Translations under genes and position numbers: made by a program
Shown: positions 19,772-30,780 of the stretch, in pieces
Numbering within the stretch: the stretch's first letter is position 1
How the letters are laid out: each line of letters opens with the position of its first letter
Source: Pagrus major
Taxonomy: Eukaryota > Chordata > Actinopteri > Spariformes > Sparidae
NCBI RefSeq assembly: GCF_040436345.1
Contig: NC_133223.1
Span: forward strand, 24,182,410-24,246,409
Direction: 5' to 3'
Length of the DNA: 64,000 nt
Notes under the pieces: generated by a model
What the model was told of the DNA's origin: nothing
Database searches by the model: none
Seen by the model: the letters and a program-made list of their open reading frames with translations, nothing else

Positions 19772-22700
19772 GTGAGCTTTGTGTGACTGTTACCCGCCTC
19801 ACTGAACACATATGACACACAGGCTGACAACACACGGCTTATACACACAGCTCATCATTACACAACAGGCCGCAGTGTAGCTCGTCCTCACTAAATGAAG
19901 AAGAAACCACTGTGTTGGTCCACTTTATGCCAGGTGTACAGGTGTCACCTGTTGCACTGACAACACAACTAATAAGACTGATGCAAATACAGCTATAAGT
20001 GGCACGCATGACTCATTTTTAAAGGTGCATTGTGTAGTTTTTGGGGGAAGTAACTTTAATAAGAATAGAAAGATCTTCATTGACTGATTTTTTTTTATTA
20101 TGCCTAAACAAACTCTTTGTTTTCATGCATGGATAAACAATAAACAAACTGACCTTAAAGGACAGCACAACTTCATACTGTTTTACTTTATATGTGGCGG
20201 ACCCTGCCACCTTTCTAGCTTCAGACTGTGTTCTTGGGACCTTATTTCCCTCTCAGAGCAGCTTGTTTGTTCAGTTATGGAAAAGATAAATAGCTCAAGA
20301 GTTTGTGTGAGTACCTCATTAATACATCTATCTAAATATAAAAATCCAGAGTTTGAATTTGTTCTCCGAAACTTCACAGCGCCCCTTTAAGTATTTTCTC
20401 CTCTTCCTGATGTTATCGGTCTGATCAATTCTTCCTCAGCTGGAAGCCATTGAGCTATTATTAACTTGGCTAAATATTTTCCTCCATGTCTCTGAATGCT
20501 GAAGGATCTCTGCCCCACATTTTCTTCGTAAACAGGCAGACATTTCCAAGATTTCCTGGATAGAGACCTTGTTTCAGTGTTAGCCTTCAGACCCAGAAGT
20601 GGTTGAATTCTGAGAAAGCGACTTTTCCCTGTGGACGAGTCCTGCTGAGGCCAGAGCTGTAAGCATTCAAGCATCCAGGTTTCAACAGAAAAAAATTATA
20701 ATTTTCACTATCGATGAATGACCTCTGGTTTCTTGATTAACTGACTATTACTCGTTTAGTTAATTGAATGTCAAAAAGGCGTGAGAAAAGCTCCCCACAA
20801 CTATCCGGAGAGCAAAGTGATGTGTTCAAATGTCTTGTTTGTCCTAAATCCAAGTAAGTTCAACTTACTTTAAAGGGGTGCTGTGTAGTCTTGGAGAAGG
20901 AATTCAAACTCAGAATTTTAATATTTACAATATTAATGAGGTAATAAGACAAACTCCGTAACTGAACAAACAAGCTGTTCTCAGAGGAAAATAAGGTCCC
21001 CAAAACACTGTTTGAAGCTAAAAAAGGTGGCAGGGTCTGCCACATATAAACAGTAAAACAGTATGAAATTGTGTTGTCCTTTTAAGATCAGTTTGACACA
21101 AAGTATTTTGATTTCAGATGCTTTTAGTGTACGAACTCATGACCACAAGCAGTCATGCATTATTGACATTATTGTGTTTACTTATGGAAATAATTGTGGT
21201 GAAAATGAATTATTAACCTTTTTGCTTGAGCCTCCTCAAGGACCCCAACCTTGAGAACCACTCTGCAAAACTATTAATCCTTAAATCATTACAGCTCCAA
21301 TAAAAGGCATTCTGTGATGTCTTGTTGATATAGTGTTAAAGTTGGGTTGGGTTGTGGTTGCAGTGTTGAATCATAATTCAAGTTCTTGCATGTTTACTTT
21401 CCCAAAGAGTTAATGGTTTTTCTTGTTTGTCTGCATGCCCAAACAGATAAATTCATCCCGAATTTCCATGGAGTTTGGTGGACAGAACCACAGTCTTGTG
21501 TCATTATTAATCCCATAATTGTCAGGGTCATTTGATAAGCTAAATATTACATTTCAGCAACAAAATGTTGTCTTTTAGTGTTTTAGTGTTTTATTAAAAG
21601 CAACATTTATTCAGTAGCTGTTTGATGTCTTTTTCAGGGCTAAATACATAAGCACAGAGTTGGGGATGCGAGAGCGTCTGTTCGTCGGGGTCCTGACATC
21701 CAAAAACACCATAAACACCCTGGGCGTAGCTGTCAATCGCACCATTAGTCACCACCTGGACACCGTTGTCTTCTTCACCGGCATGCGCAACCGCAAAGTC
21801 CCTCACGGCATGTTCGTCGTCTCTCACGGCGACGAGAGACTGATATGGAACATGTTCCAGAATATCAAATACATTTTAGACCATTACATCAATGAATACG
21901 ACTGGTTTTACTTTGTCCAAGATGACACCTACACAGAAGCTGACAGGATCAAATCCCTGGTGGATCACCTGAGCATGGACCGAGAGCTCTACATGGGCAG
22001 TCCTGAGGAGTTCATTGGCGGAGAGATGGAGGGGAAGTACTGCTACGGAGGCTTTGGGTACCTCCTGTCACGTACCTTGCTCCTGCGACTTCAGCCCTTC
22101 CTGGAAAACTGTCGGAACGACATCCTGAGCGCGAGGCCCGATGAGTGGCTCGGAAGATGCATCATCGATTACACAAACACAAACTGTGTCAGTGAATATG
22201 AGGTAGGAGGAAATGATACTTAGCAATTCTGAGAATCTGAATCACAGTGCTTCTTTGTCTGATTGCCAAAAAGATAAACTGATTTATGAGTGCACTGCTT
22301 TTATGATGTCAGTCAACCCAATTGCAATGTAAGTTTGTGCAAACCACGGATATGTTGAAACTTGACATTTCTTTCCGTTTAGTTTTCAATTTTATCTGCT
22401 GTGCTTATGGTCTGGTGAGGTTTAAGCACAAAAAACGTTGTTAGGAAAAGATCATCTTTTGGCCTAAAACACCACAAACATGGCTGCTTAGCTGCACGCA
22501 ACAACACTCAAACCTCAACAGAAATCTCTCAGCTGATTCAGGACCCTCAGAAGCATTTGGAGGCACATCTTGTCTTGGTTTAATCTGAATTGACCAAAGA
22601 TCTGTGACTATAAGACATGCAGAAATGATCACAAACCACATGAGAGTGAATGTAGATCAGTAAGTATTAGGAAATCTGATATACATACAGGAGGTATAAA

Positions 22701-25700
22701 GATCAGAGCAATCACTAGAATACATTTTGTCAATGTGTGTCCCAGAAAACCATGGATTTGTTGAAACTTTGCGTTTCTTTGGGTTCAAGTTTTTTATTTT
22801 CTATTGTGACTAGACAATGCTTATAATCTGGCTCGGTGTAGGCACAAAAACCACTTGGTGAGGGTCAGAAAAAGATCATGTTTTGGCTTAAAATATCTGC
22901 TCGAGATGACCCGCTGCGTGTCAAAAATATCTCTTTTGGTTGCAACAAACATGGCAGGAAACTGTCCCTAGGTCTCTTTAAATATCCAGTGGTTTCAGAC
23001 TTTGAAATGTTGAAACGAAGTCTCAAACCACAGCCAGTGGCTTGGCAGCCTTCTCGCCTGTAACTCCACCACAATCCCTTCCCCATACACATGTAATATG
23101 AACATAAAAGTGATTTTCAGAAACTTAACCTTTTTTATTCTGGCTGCGTCAAAAGAGGTCAAAACTCCAGCAACACTTGTTGGACATGGAACAACTTTGT
23201 TGTTAGACCAATGCATTTCGGCTTGTAGGTTGCAAGCCAGTGACCGCAGTTCAAGACTGCATTTCTGTATTTGTTTGAAGCTACTGAATATTTTTAAGGA
23301 GACCTCAAGACAATTTCCAGCAAGGTTTGGTGCAACAAATAACATCTCCAGCCGTGTTTGTGGTGACCAAAGCAAGTGTTTTAAGCCAAAACATGATCTT
23401 CTCCTAACCTTAACCAAGTGGTTTTTGTGCCCAAACCTAACCAGAGCACAAGCACAGCGTTGTTCATCACCAGCATTTATTCTGGCGATTGGGTTGAAAG
23501 GAGCAGAAAATGGAAGTAAAGCACCAGTACCTGAAAATTGCACTTAATAAAACTTAGTACGTATTTGAGTAAATTGTACTTAGTTACATTCCATGTACAT
23601 AGTTTCTATTTGTACATAGTTACATTCCTGCAAATGTTTATCGGTTCCAAATATCGGCTACTGGTCTCCCTGATTACTAACAGTTGTATCAGCCCTTATA
23701 AAACCCATATCAGTCTATTCTTAATCACATTGTATTAATTCAACACCGCACATCTCTTTTCAATAATGCACACATTTTTAATCTTTAAATCAGTCCACCG
23801 GCCTCCTAATGTTTGACGTTTAAAGGGAACAGAATGAGGTCGTCGGCAGTTAAAATGAATGAGGACGCTGTCAGTCAGAACAGTTGTGAGACAGGTTACA
23901 GCGGGGGTTTCTCCCTCTCGACATGAAAAACAAAAGTGTCACTGCAGAAATCATGCTTTGCCTCCGGGACAGCACTTAAAACTGACAGGCAGCTATATAA
24001 AACTGTAATTACCATGCTAGCACAGAGGTGGTATTTATATTACAGAGTAGATTGCTAATACCCTTTAGCCTTTCATTTTTTCTTTCCACAGCTCCAGCAG
24101 CAACGTGGAATAGGTAAAGAGGCAGGCAGAGCACAGCCTGAGTTCAACCTTGCTTAGGTTCAATGGTGTGAAAATCCCCTGTGGGTCAACATGCTCTGCT
24201 CCTGTAATGTCATTAGCATTTAAGGTCAAACAAGCTCTGCGGAGCCCTGATCTGCCCTAGTGCCCTTTCAGGTGATTGTTGCTGCATTTGGCACAGTTTG
24301 CTTCGTCCCTGCGAAAGTTTGTGGATTAAAAATACATTGTTAGAATGTGATTCATGTTAAAGTGTCCTTAAGCGTCTTTATAAAATATACGTGCGGGCCA
24401 ATATTTTTTCGTAGACTTATTCCACCGGCTTGTGCTTCCATTTTCTCCTCCTTGGCTGTGACCCAGTGCAGGAAACCATCTTGTGACACAGTTGAGAGTG
24501 AGTTACATGGCTAACTAAAGTGCCCTGAGCCAGAAGAGCTCCAACAGAGCCCGCCTAGATAAGGGAGTGGAGCAGGGGGAAAAAGTTAAAAGGCCTGGTG
24601 GGGCTGAAGAAAACAGCTTGAACACCGAGCCAGACATCAATTTATGTGCCAAGAGAGAACATTGATGACAATTAGGCATGGACAATGCTTCAGTAAGTGT
24701 TCCACTTACAAGCTGGAAGCTGTTGGCTGAGTGTCCTCGCTGCTCAGTTAAGCAGTGTCTCCATTCTTTGTTCTTTTAATAGCTTTATCAGATTGGATTC
24801 ACTTTTTTTAATCACTCAAGCTCCTTAGGTGGTTACTCTGTTTTCAGCTTAAATGACTGTGTCTTTAAGTGGGATTCAGGTGACACTGTCAGCCATTTGT
24901 ACAGGACTCACCCTTAATTTCCCATCTTTTTAACCTGATCATAATTTAGTAATAGAAAAAGTAGCAGAATTAATTTAGATAAAACATCTCTTATTCCCAG
25001 AACAAATTGAGTTCCTGAAAATGACCAAAACTGTGGTTATATAGGAATAGTGTTCTATTCTTACAAAAGGAATCTGAGTTTTTACTGTATAATTATGGTT
25101 GAAACATGGCGATGAGCCCAAGACGCTGCCTGCATAGCGTGGATAGTGTAATGTTTGTTTAAATGGAAGTAGTGCAGCGTGACAACTTGGAGTAACATTA
25201 GGCATGTTTCTGTCATGCTGGATTTAAGATACCTCGTGAAAAGAGCTCTCTGTTTCTTCTCAGGGGCTTCAGTACCATCATTATGAGCTGGGAAAAAACT
25301 CGGATCCGAGCAAAGAGCAGAACGAGCAGTTCAAGAATGCTCTGACTGTCCATCCAGTGTCTGACCCTGAGCAGATGTACCGGCTGCACAGATTCTTCTC
25401 TGAGATTGAACTCCAGAAGACTTACGATGAGATCGCTAAGCTGCAGGTAAGCTGATTTTCAAGTGTCTCCCACGGTTCAGTCAAACATAAAAACCTGAGA
25501 AACCTGAATGAGAAGTCTCTAGTTGCTTACCTCTATTGTACCACAGTTTCAGTTGCAGTATTTGTTGTTTTAGTGATGGGTTGGCAGCTGTCTGGATCAG
25601 AATGCCTCTTGTGTTTCCACAGGCAGAAATAAAGAACGTGAGCGTGGTTGCCTTTGAGGGCAACCGAAGTGCCCAGTGGCCCGTGGGGATCAATCCACCT

Positions 25701-26885
25701 TTTGAACCTAAATCTCGTTTTGAAGTTCTGAAGTGGGAATACTTTACAGAGGAGGAGATTTATTCATGCATCGATGGCTCTCCGAAGTGTGAACTACGCG
25801 GCATTGATCGCATGGATGTGGCTGATGTAATTGACGTAGCCATGGGAGAGCTGAACAAGAAGTACAAGCCTGTCCTACACCTGAAGAAGCAGCAGCTGAT
25901 TAATGGCTACAGGCGCTTCGACCCCACCAGGGGCATGGAGTACACTTTAGACCTTCAGCTGGAGGTTGTTAACCAGAAAGGTCACAGCCGTTCCATTACC
26001 AAGCGGGTTCATCTGGTGCGACCTTTGAGTCGGATTGAGATTATTCCCATGCCCTATGTCACTGAAGCTACAAGGGTTCACATCATTATACCGCTTACTC
26101 TGCAGGACCGGAGCTACGTCGACCATTTTCTGGAAGTCTTTGCCTCAAATGCTTTTGAGACCAGTGAGAATGCCATCCTAACGTTCTTGTTTATTTATGA
26201 CCCAGTGGAGGCACAGCAAGTTAACCAGAATGATATATTCGCCAGCGTGAAGACTCAGATAAATGCTTATGAACGCAAATACCCCGCAGTGAAAATCCCG
26301 TGGATAAGTGTCAAGACGGAAACACCTTCACAGATCAAATTCATGGACATCATCTCGAAGAAGCACCCGGTCGACACGCTGTTTTTCTTGGCTAACGCCA
26401 ACACAAACATGAATTCAGAATTTCTGAACCGATGCCGCATGAATTCCATAAATAACTGGCAGGTGTTCTTCCCCGTCCATTTCCAGGACTACAAGCCCGA
26501 TGTGGCGTATCACAACCAAGAGCACCCAGTCACAGTTGATCTGATCAGGGACGCGGGACATTTCGACCGCAGGGCGTTTGAAGAAGCGTGTTTTTACAAC
26601 TCTGACTACATGGCGACACGCACACGAATGGTGACAGATGTCCAAGAGAATGAGGAGATCCTAGAGACCCTGGATATCTACGACATGTTCGTAAAGTATT
26701 CAGGTCTGCACGTGTTCAGGGCAGTGGAGCCAGCGTTGCACCAGAAGTACAGCTACCAAGCCTGCAACCCGCGGCTCAGTGAAGACATTTATCATCGATG
26801 TGTTCAGAGCAACTTGGAGGGTCTCGGCTCTCGCTCCCAGCTCGCCATGTTGCTGTTTGAGCAAGAACAAGGAAATAGCACTTGA
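19482..26885 (+). CDS. chpf: Chondroitin polymerizing factor, complete, 4 coding exons, 766 aa
   Basis: CHPF is a type II Golgi membrane protein that associates with chondroitin synthases (such as CHSY1) to polymerise the GlcA-GalNAc chain of chondroitin sulfate. Coding exons 19482-19771, 21638-22202, 25264-25446 and 25623-26885 join in frame to 767 codons including stop; human CHPF is 775 aa. A short cytosolic N-terminus is followed by one membrane anchor at about residues 13-31 (VGPVVIGISLGFTLSLLSV). A beta-1,3-glycosyltransferase-like domain with QDDTYTEA near 191-198 and DEWLGRCI follows, then a second GT domain ending in the family's LAMLLFEQEQGNST. N-glycosylation sequons include NRT near 130, NRS in exon 4 and the terminal NST. 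The start has an A at -3. In human the gene also lies next to ASIC4. Teleost a/b paralog status is not decidable here. Confidence 0.97.
20020..20390. repeat. 'TAAAGGTGC' MITE, copy 2, in chpf intron 1
   Basis: The terminal inverted repeats are TAAAGGTGCATTGTGTAGTT at left and AACTTCACAGCGCCCCTTTAA (one base over its core) at right, about 370 bp apart. Internal words match copies 1 and 3. It is the most complete of the three. Confidence 0.7.
20391..20869. other. chpf intron 1 segment, unclassified
   Basis: No gene or familiar repeat recognised between the two MITE copies. Confidence 0.35.
20870..21087. repeat. 'TAAAGGGGTGC' MITE, copy 3 (3' part lost), in chpf intron 1
   Basis: The left terminus TTTAAAGGGGTGCTGTGTAG and the internal words AACAAGCTGTTCTCAGAGG and CAGGGTCTGCCACATAT are present. 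The right terminus is missing after GTTGTCCTTTTAAG. Confidence 0.6.
21638..22202 (+). CDS. chpf: chpf coding exon 2
   Basis: Encodes RAKYISTELGMRERLFVGVL onward through NTNCVSEYE: most of the N-terminal glycosyltransferase-like domain, including QDDTYTEA and RPDEWLGRCI. The acceptor is TTTTTCAG and the donor GTAGGA. Confidence 0.96.
22334..22520 (+). repeat. 'GATCATGTTTTGGC' family fragment in chpf intron 2
   Basis: Shares AACCACGGATATGTTGAAAC, GCTTATGGTCTGGT and AAAAGATCATCTTTTGGCC with the copies at 22739-23500, 46183-46535 and 60828-61035. Confidence 0.5.
22739..23505. repeat. Inverted pair of the 'GATCATGTTTTGGC' repeat in chpf intron 2
   Basis: The left copy (22739-about 23100) runs forward and the right copy (about 23155-23505) runs in reverse. 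The words CACAAAAACCACTTGGT, AAAGATCATGTTTTGGCTTA and TTGCAACMAACAYGG occur in the left copy and their reverse complements in the right. The pair forms a fold-back of roughly 350-bp arms. It creates 150-180-codon open frames on both strands, which I treat as by-products. It may be a chance head-to-head insertion of one family. Confidence 0.6.
23506..25263. other. chpf intron 2, right part
   Basis: Mostly unclassified. A TACTT-like fragment with TACGTATTTGAGTAAATTGT lies near 23556 and a CCGATAT-type piece near 23650. The stretch 23880-24640 is less AT-rich than its surroundings and could hold intronic control elements, but nothing in it is decisive. Confidence 0.35.
25264..25446 (+). CDS. chpf: chpf coding exon 3
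   Basis: Encodes GLQYHHYELGKNSD through LQKTYDEIAKLQ (61 residues), matching the human segment between the two GT domains. The acceptor is CTTCTCAG and the donor GTAAGC. Both ends are phase 0. Confidence 0.95.
25623..26885 (+). CDS. chpf: chpf coding exon 4 and stop
   Basis: Encodes the last 420 residues from AEIKNVSVVAFEGNRSAQWP to EQGNST; the TGA stop is at 26883-26885. It includes INGYRRFDPTRGMEYTLDLQ and the C-terminal GT-like domain (ANANTNMNSEFLNRCR). The acceptor is TTTCCACAG. Confidence 0.97.
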   Translation, partial: AEIKNVSVVAFEGNRSAQWPVGINPPFEPKSRFEVLKWEYFTEEEIYSCIDGSPKCELRGIDRMDVADVIDVAMGELNKKYKPVLHLKKQQLINGYRRFDPTRGMEYTLDLQLEVVNQKGHSRSITKRVHLVRPLSRIEIIPMPYVTEATRVHIIIPLTLQDRSYVDHFLEVFASNAFETSENAILTFLFIYDPVEAQQVNQNDIFASVKTQINAYERKYPAVKIPWISVKTETPSQIKFMDIISKKHPVDTLFFLANANTNMNSEFLNRCRMNSINNWQVFFPVHFQDYKPDVAYHNQEHPVTVDLIRDAGHFDRRAFEEACFYNSDYMATRTRMVTDVQENEEILETLDIYDMFVKYSGLHVFRAVEPALHQKYSYQACNPRLSEDIYHRCVQSNLEGLGSRSQLAMLLFEQEQGNST

Positions 26886-29550
26886 AAACACCGGTGAACT
26901 TCTTGCTCCTGAGTGTGTTTACATGGAGCTCGTCTTACCACCTATAAGTTGACCCTTAAAGACAGTCCACGACTCGGGCTGTGGTTACATACGTGACCCT
27001 GCCTGACATTCCCCATCTTTCTCTGCGCACCAAGGGTCATTTGATTTAGCTAGTTTTGAAAAATGAATGCAGTACATTCCGAATGAAACCTGTTCTTAAA
27101 TGTTTACAATGCTTGTCCATGCAGATGAGTTTCTAGAACCAAATGTTTTTGCTACTCGATCAAACAGAGCCTTGACGTAGGGCAGGCTTCTCTACACATC
27201 CAGCAGACACAGGGCTCGAGTTACTCTCTTATTCCAGAATTCACTGGGATTTTATCCGGTTTGGTTCTTTAACATCCTGGAAGAAATGTCTTCCTTTCAA
27301 CCAGTTTGTGTTGAGGAGGTAAGGTACAATATTAATTGCAGATACTGTGCTGGTATAGCTGCTTATAGTTTTGTTTGAGTTGAGAGGGGCAAAAAGCTGC
27401 AGGTGTTTGTTGCCTCGCAGTGGGATCGGTAGTACCAGCAGCAGCGCTTTCACGTTTATAGAATGTCCTTTGATTTAGTAATAATATCAAAGATATCGTT
27501 GAATGGAGCGTCAATGTAAAGCTCTAATAGATATGCATTAATATATTGCTCCACAGGTTGTGTGGGGAACTGAAACATCGAGCTTTTGAGATTTACTGAT
27601 TTTTTTGAGTATTTACAAAAGCACATCTTTCTATTTGTGCCTTGACACTGACTATATATGGTGACTGTTTTGTAATGTTACACAGTTTAGCTGTTCACCC
27701 ATTCAGGTGATGCACAGTGGAGGTTTTTCATGATCAATTTTGGTATTGTTACAACAAGCACAGCTGTTTTGAATGGCTGCTACATAGATGGGAGAATTGA
27801 ATGGATTGTCAGTTAATCGTATTTTTTTAAAGGTAACGTGGAGACATTGTGATCAACCATCCACAGCTTGTATTAGTGCCTCAAAGCAATTTCTTGAAAG
27901 TATCTTCTGTTAGTCTTCAAAGGTCATAGTTAAGATAAAGATGAGTGTTTTCCAGTATGATGCTGCGAGAGAATTTACATGCAGGAGGCAAAGGACAAAT
28001 ATAAATAATGGGGGGAAAAATCACCTGGGTGAATGTCTGAAGTGATTGCAGAGGTGTGTCATTTTGTCCTCATTGAAGTGAAGTGGTACTTTAAAGCAGA
28101 ATTTAATTAGTTTAGAAATTGAGACGAATGTATTCTGTATTTTTTCCACGTCACCAAGCAAAGCAGACGGTTTTCTACTTTTAAAGATGTTCCAAAATAT
28201 TTTGGACTGTATTGTTAAAGATTTTGTAAGTTATTGAACGTTGTCGTTGTCCTCCAGAAATGGCCGCTTTCTCCCAGTTGCAGTGCAGTCCAGTGGGAGG
28301 CCTTTTTCTATATTATTGAGCGAGGGTGGAGGTAGCGGTACTGGACACCAGAAAGTTATTAGTATATTATAATGTGCAATATTAAAAGATAACGTAACTA
28401 TATGGATGTCCGATGGAGGACAGGGCTTTTAATTTCATTTTGCTGCAAGTCCAGCAGTGTGTTTATCACAATACTGTATGACATTACATAAAGTGAGACT
28501 CATGCTTTTTGTTCAATGTTAGGTAAATACACTGTAATTTGTTTTGACAAGACCTTTTATGTATTCTGCTGACACTAGACACTTTTCATCATCACTTTGA
28601 AATACATCAAATCAAGGCAAGTCCTTTTATTTAACTTTAATTGGATCAAAGTATATGGTGGAAACGCTACATCCACAGTGGTGGTCCTCAACAGTGTTTC
28701 TGCCACGTGAACAAAGACTATGGAGGTCAGTTCTTGTCGAATTTTTGTACATTCATTTTTCAAACGCATCTCTTTCTTCACGAGAGCAGTTTTTCACCGC
28801 GACAGTGCTCCAGCTGACATTAATATGAATGTTCACCTTGATTCTTTAAAGACACTAATAATGTGCAGAATTGGAAACTGAATCTTCCAAGAAACCACTG
28901 TGAAAGACGGAGGGCTGAGAATTACAATATGAAGTTACTGTGGTGATCTGCGTCGTCATTGCCTTCTGTAGACGCGAGGATCGTAAAATTAAGCGAGCGT
29001 GGCAGATTAATCACCCTGTGTTGTTAACACAGCCGCCATCGCTGAGCGGAGTCTCTGAGTATTTTGTCCATAACTTATTTATCTGTCATTTCTCGATGAA
29101 TTATGCAGATTCTGGATACTTCTGCACTAACAGAGGCTTTCATGACATTCTCTGTACATGTATAAATATTTTATAGACTCTATTTTTAAGCCTTTTCTAG
29201 CTTTATTTACACCGCAATTGATATTTTCATTGTTTTTGGTGACAAAATGAAACCTATACTGTATCTTTGTATTTTGTTCCTTGAAAATCACGTCCTTTGA
29301 CAATTTAAATGTGTATATTTCACTTTCAATTGAGTAATTGTTTTAAAAGAGCAGTCAAATACATAGGCTTCTTTTTTAAATTTCCCTTGATGTTCGGACC
29401 TGTTGGTTTACATTATTTTATGTATGTGGGTACTAGTATAACCAAAGCAATACGTTTTAATAAATGTTCATCACATTTAAATATGTGCTGTAATTCCCAA
29501 TGAACTGTGAATTATTGTAATTTTTAAATAAAGAATATTTGAATATAAAC
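26886..29550 (+). other. chpf: chpf 3' UTR
   Basis: About 2.6 kb of non-coding sequence from the stop codon to an AATAAA at 29527-29532. It is notably free of recognisable mobile elements compared with the flanking intergenic DNA, as expected of an exon. Short open frames inside have no family resemblance. Confidence 0.6.
29527..29532 (+). terminator. chpf: Candidate chpf polyadenylation signal
   Basis: AATAAA in the context TTTTTAAATAAAGAATATTT. It is the last strong signal before repeat-rich sequence resumes. An earlier AATAAA at about 29459 is an alternative. Confidence 0.5.
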
Positions 29551-30275
29551 ATTTCCTTATTCTTGTCTTTATTTTCTTTAAAGATAAGAAAATAATAATT
29601 TCTGTATTCCAGCTACAGAATCCAGTTTGTCCTTTAGGTGTCAGCAGAAGAGCATGTTTACCGTCTGCAGCACAGGTCCTGGATCAGTATCTGCTGCCAG
29701 TTGCCGAGGTGAGCGGCGTTCCTGAGCATTTCAAGAAATCAAATTTCTAATACAAACTGGTGTGTTTATGTCTATCCATGTTCTTCCCAGCATGTGCTCA
29801 GAAGAGACTACAGTTAACATTCCTGCCCATGTCAGAGCCGAGGTATTCCCTGTGTCTGGGTTGGGTAAAAACAGGGAAAACGCTGCGACCTTAATTACAG
29901 CTTTAGTTATTTCAGGGGTCCGTATGCGCTACCCTGAGGCATGCTGTAAAACCACATAACTACAGAGCAGCTGGGAGTTAATTGTAAGTCATTATTTTGT
30001 ACTTCGTTTTACGTTCGATCCCAGGACTTTCTCCTCCCACACAGCGACGCAGTTGTTTCAAGTCCTCTAGAAACTGGTGCGGCATGTTTTAGTATTTCAG
30101 GACAACTTGGGTTCACGAGGTAGAATTAAAAAACATTTAGGAGAATGAACAGAAAATCACTTCACTTATCCTAACTAGATGATTATACTTCTTCAAAGAA
30201 GTTCTGACTTGACACGTTTCCCAAAACCAACCTTTAAGATGCCTCCAGTCTTGTTTTAACCTTTAAGCCGTTTTT
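29551..30275. other. Intergenic sequence after chpf
   Basis: No gene or clear repeat recognised. Confidence 0.35.
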
Positions 30276-30367
30276 GGTAACACTTCATTTTACATGTACC
30301 AAGTAGGTGGTAATAACCAAGTAACATATTTGAAGTCACCCCAATATTACAACAATAATTTCCTCAA

Positions 30368-30393
30368 AATGTACATAATATAATATAATATAA
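30368..30393. repeat. (ATAAT)n short tandem repeat
   Basis: ATAATATAATATAATATAAT forms about five 5-bp units within the nested element. Confidence 0.8.
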
Positions 30394-30579
30394 TATTCAG
30401 CTATTTTACAATAAGTTAATAGATGGCTGGTAATTTCTTTAATACATTTTCAAAGGTGGGAAGAAACAAAGTACAGAGACTTTGTTACTCTACTTAAGTA
30501 GATTTTTCAGGTACTTGGTACTTTTATTTTTCTGACAACTTGTAATTCTACTCCCTACACTTTCACAGAATACATCTTT

Positions 30580-30780
30580 TGCACACCTCAAGATCGACCG
30601 GTGCGTAGGAGAAGACCGAAGGCCGACAAAATCAGGAAAAAGACTCCTGCACACTGTCCACTACATTTTCAATTAAGTTTAATGACAACAACGTTTCGGT
30701 ACTTTGACCTTCATCGGGTTATCTTACAAGACAAGGGGGGAGGCTGACTTAAGTAGGGTTGTGGACTCGTGTGGCCCAAT
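30580..30780 (-). mobile_element. Insert with hammerhead-like core, possibly Penelope-like
   Basis: This block interrupts the TACTT repeat. On the minus strand it contains CCGATGAAGGTCAAAGTACC followed by GAAACGTTGTTGTC. That order resembles the hammerhead core CUGAUGA, stem II, GAAA and a GUC cleavage triplet, with one core base changed (C for U). Penelope-like retroelements of animals are known to carry such motifs. There is no reverse transcriptase here. Confidence 0.35.

Noticed and set aside
19332-19835. 167-codon minus-strand frame across chpf exon 1
   Set aside because: It is a GC-rich antisense shadow of the chpf first exon and leader, with no homology.
22995-23547. Overlapping 182- and 149-codon frames on opposite strands
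   Set aside because: Both lie in an inverted pair of a dispersed repeat within chpf intron 2. There is no recognisable protein and no splice context.
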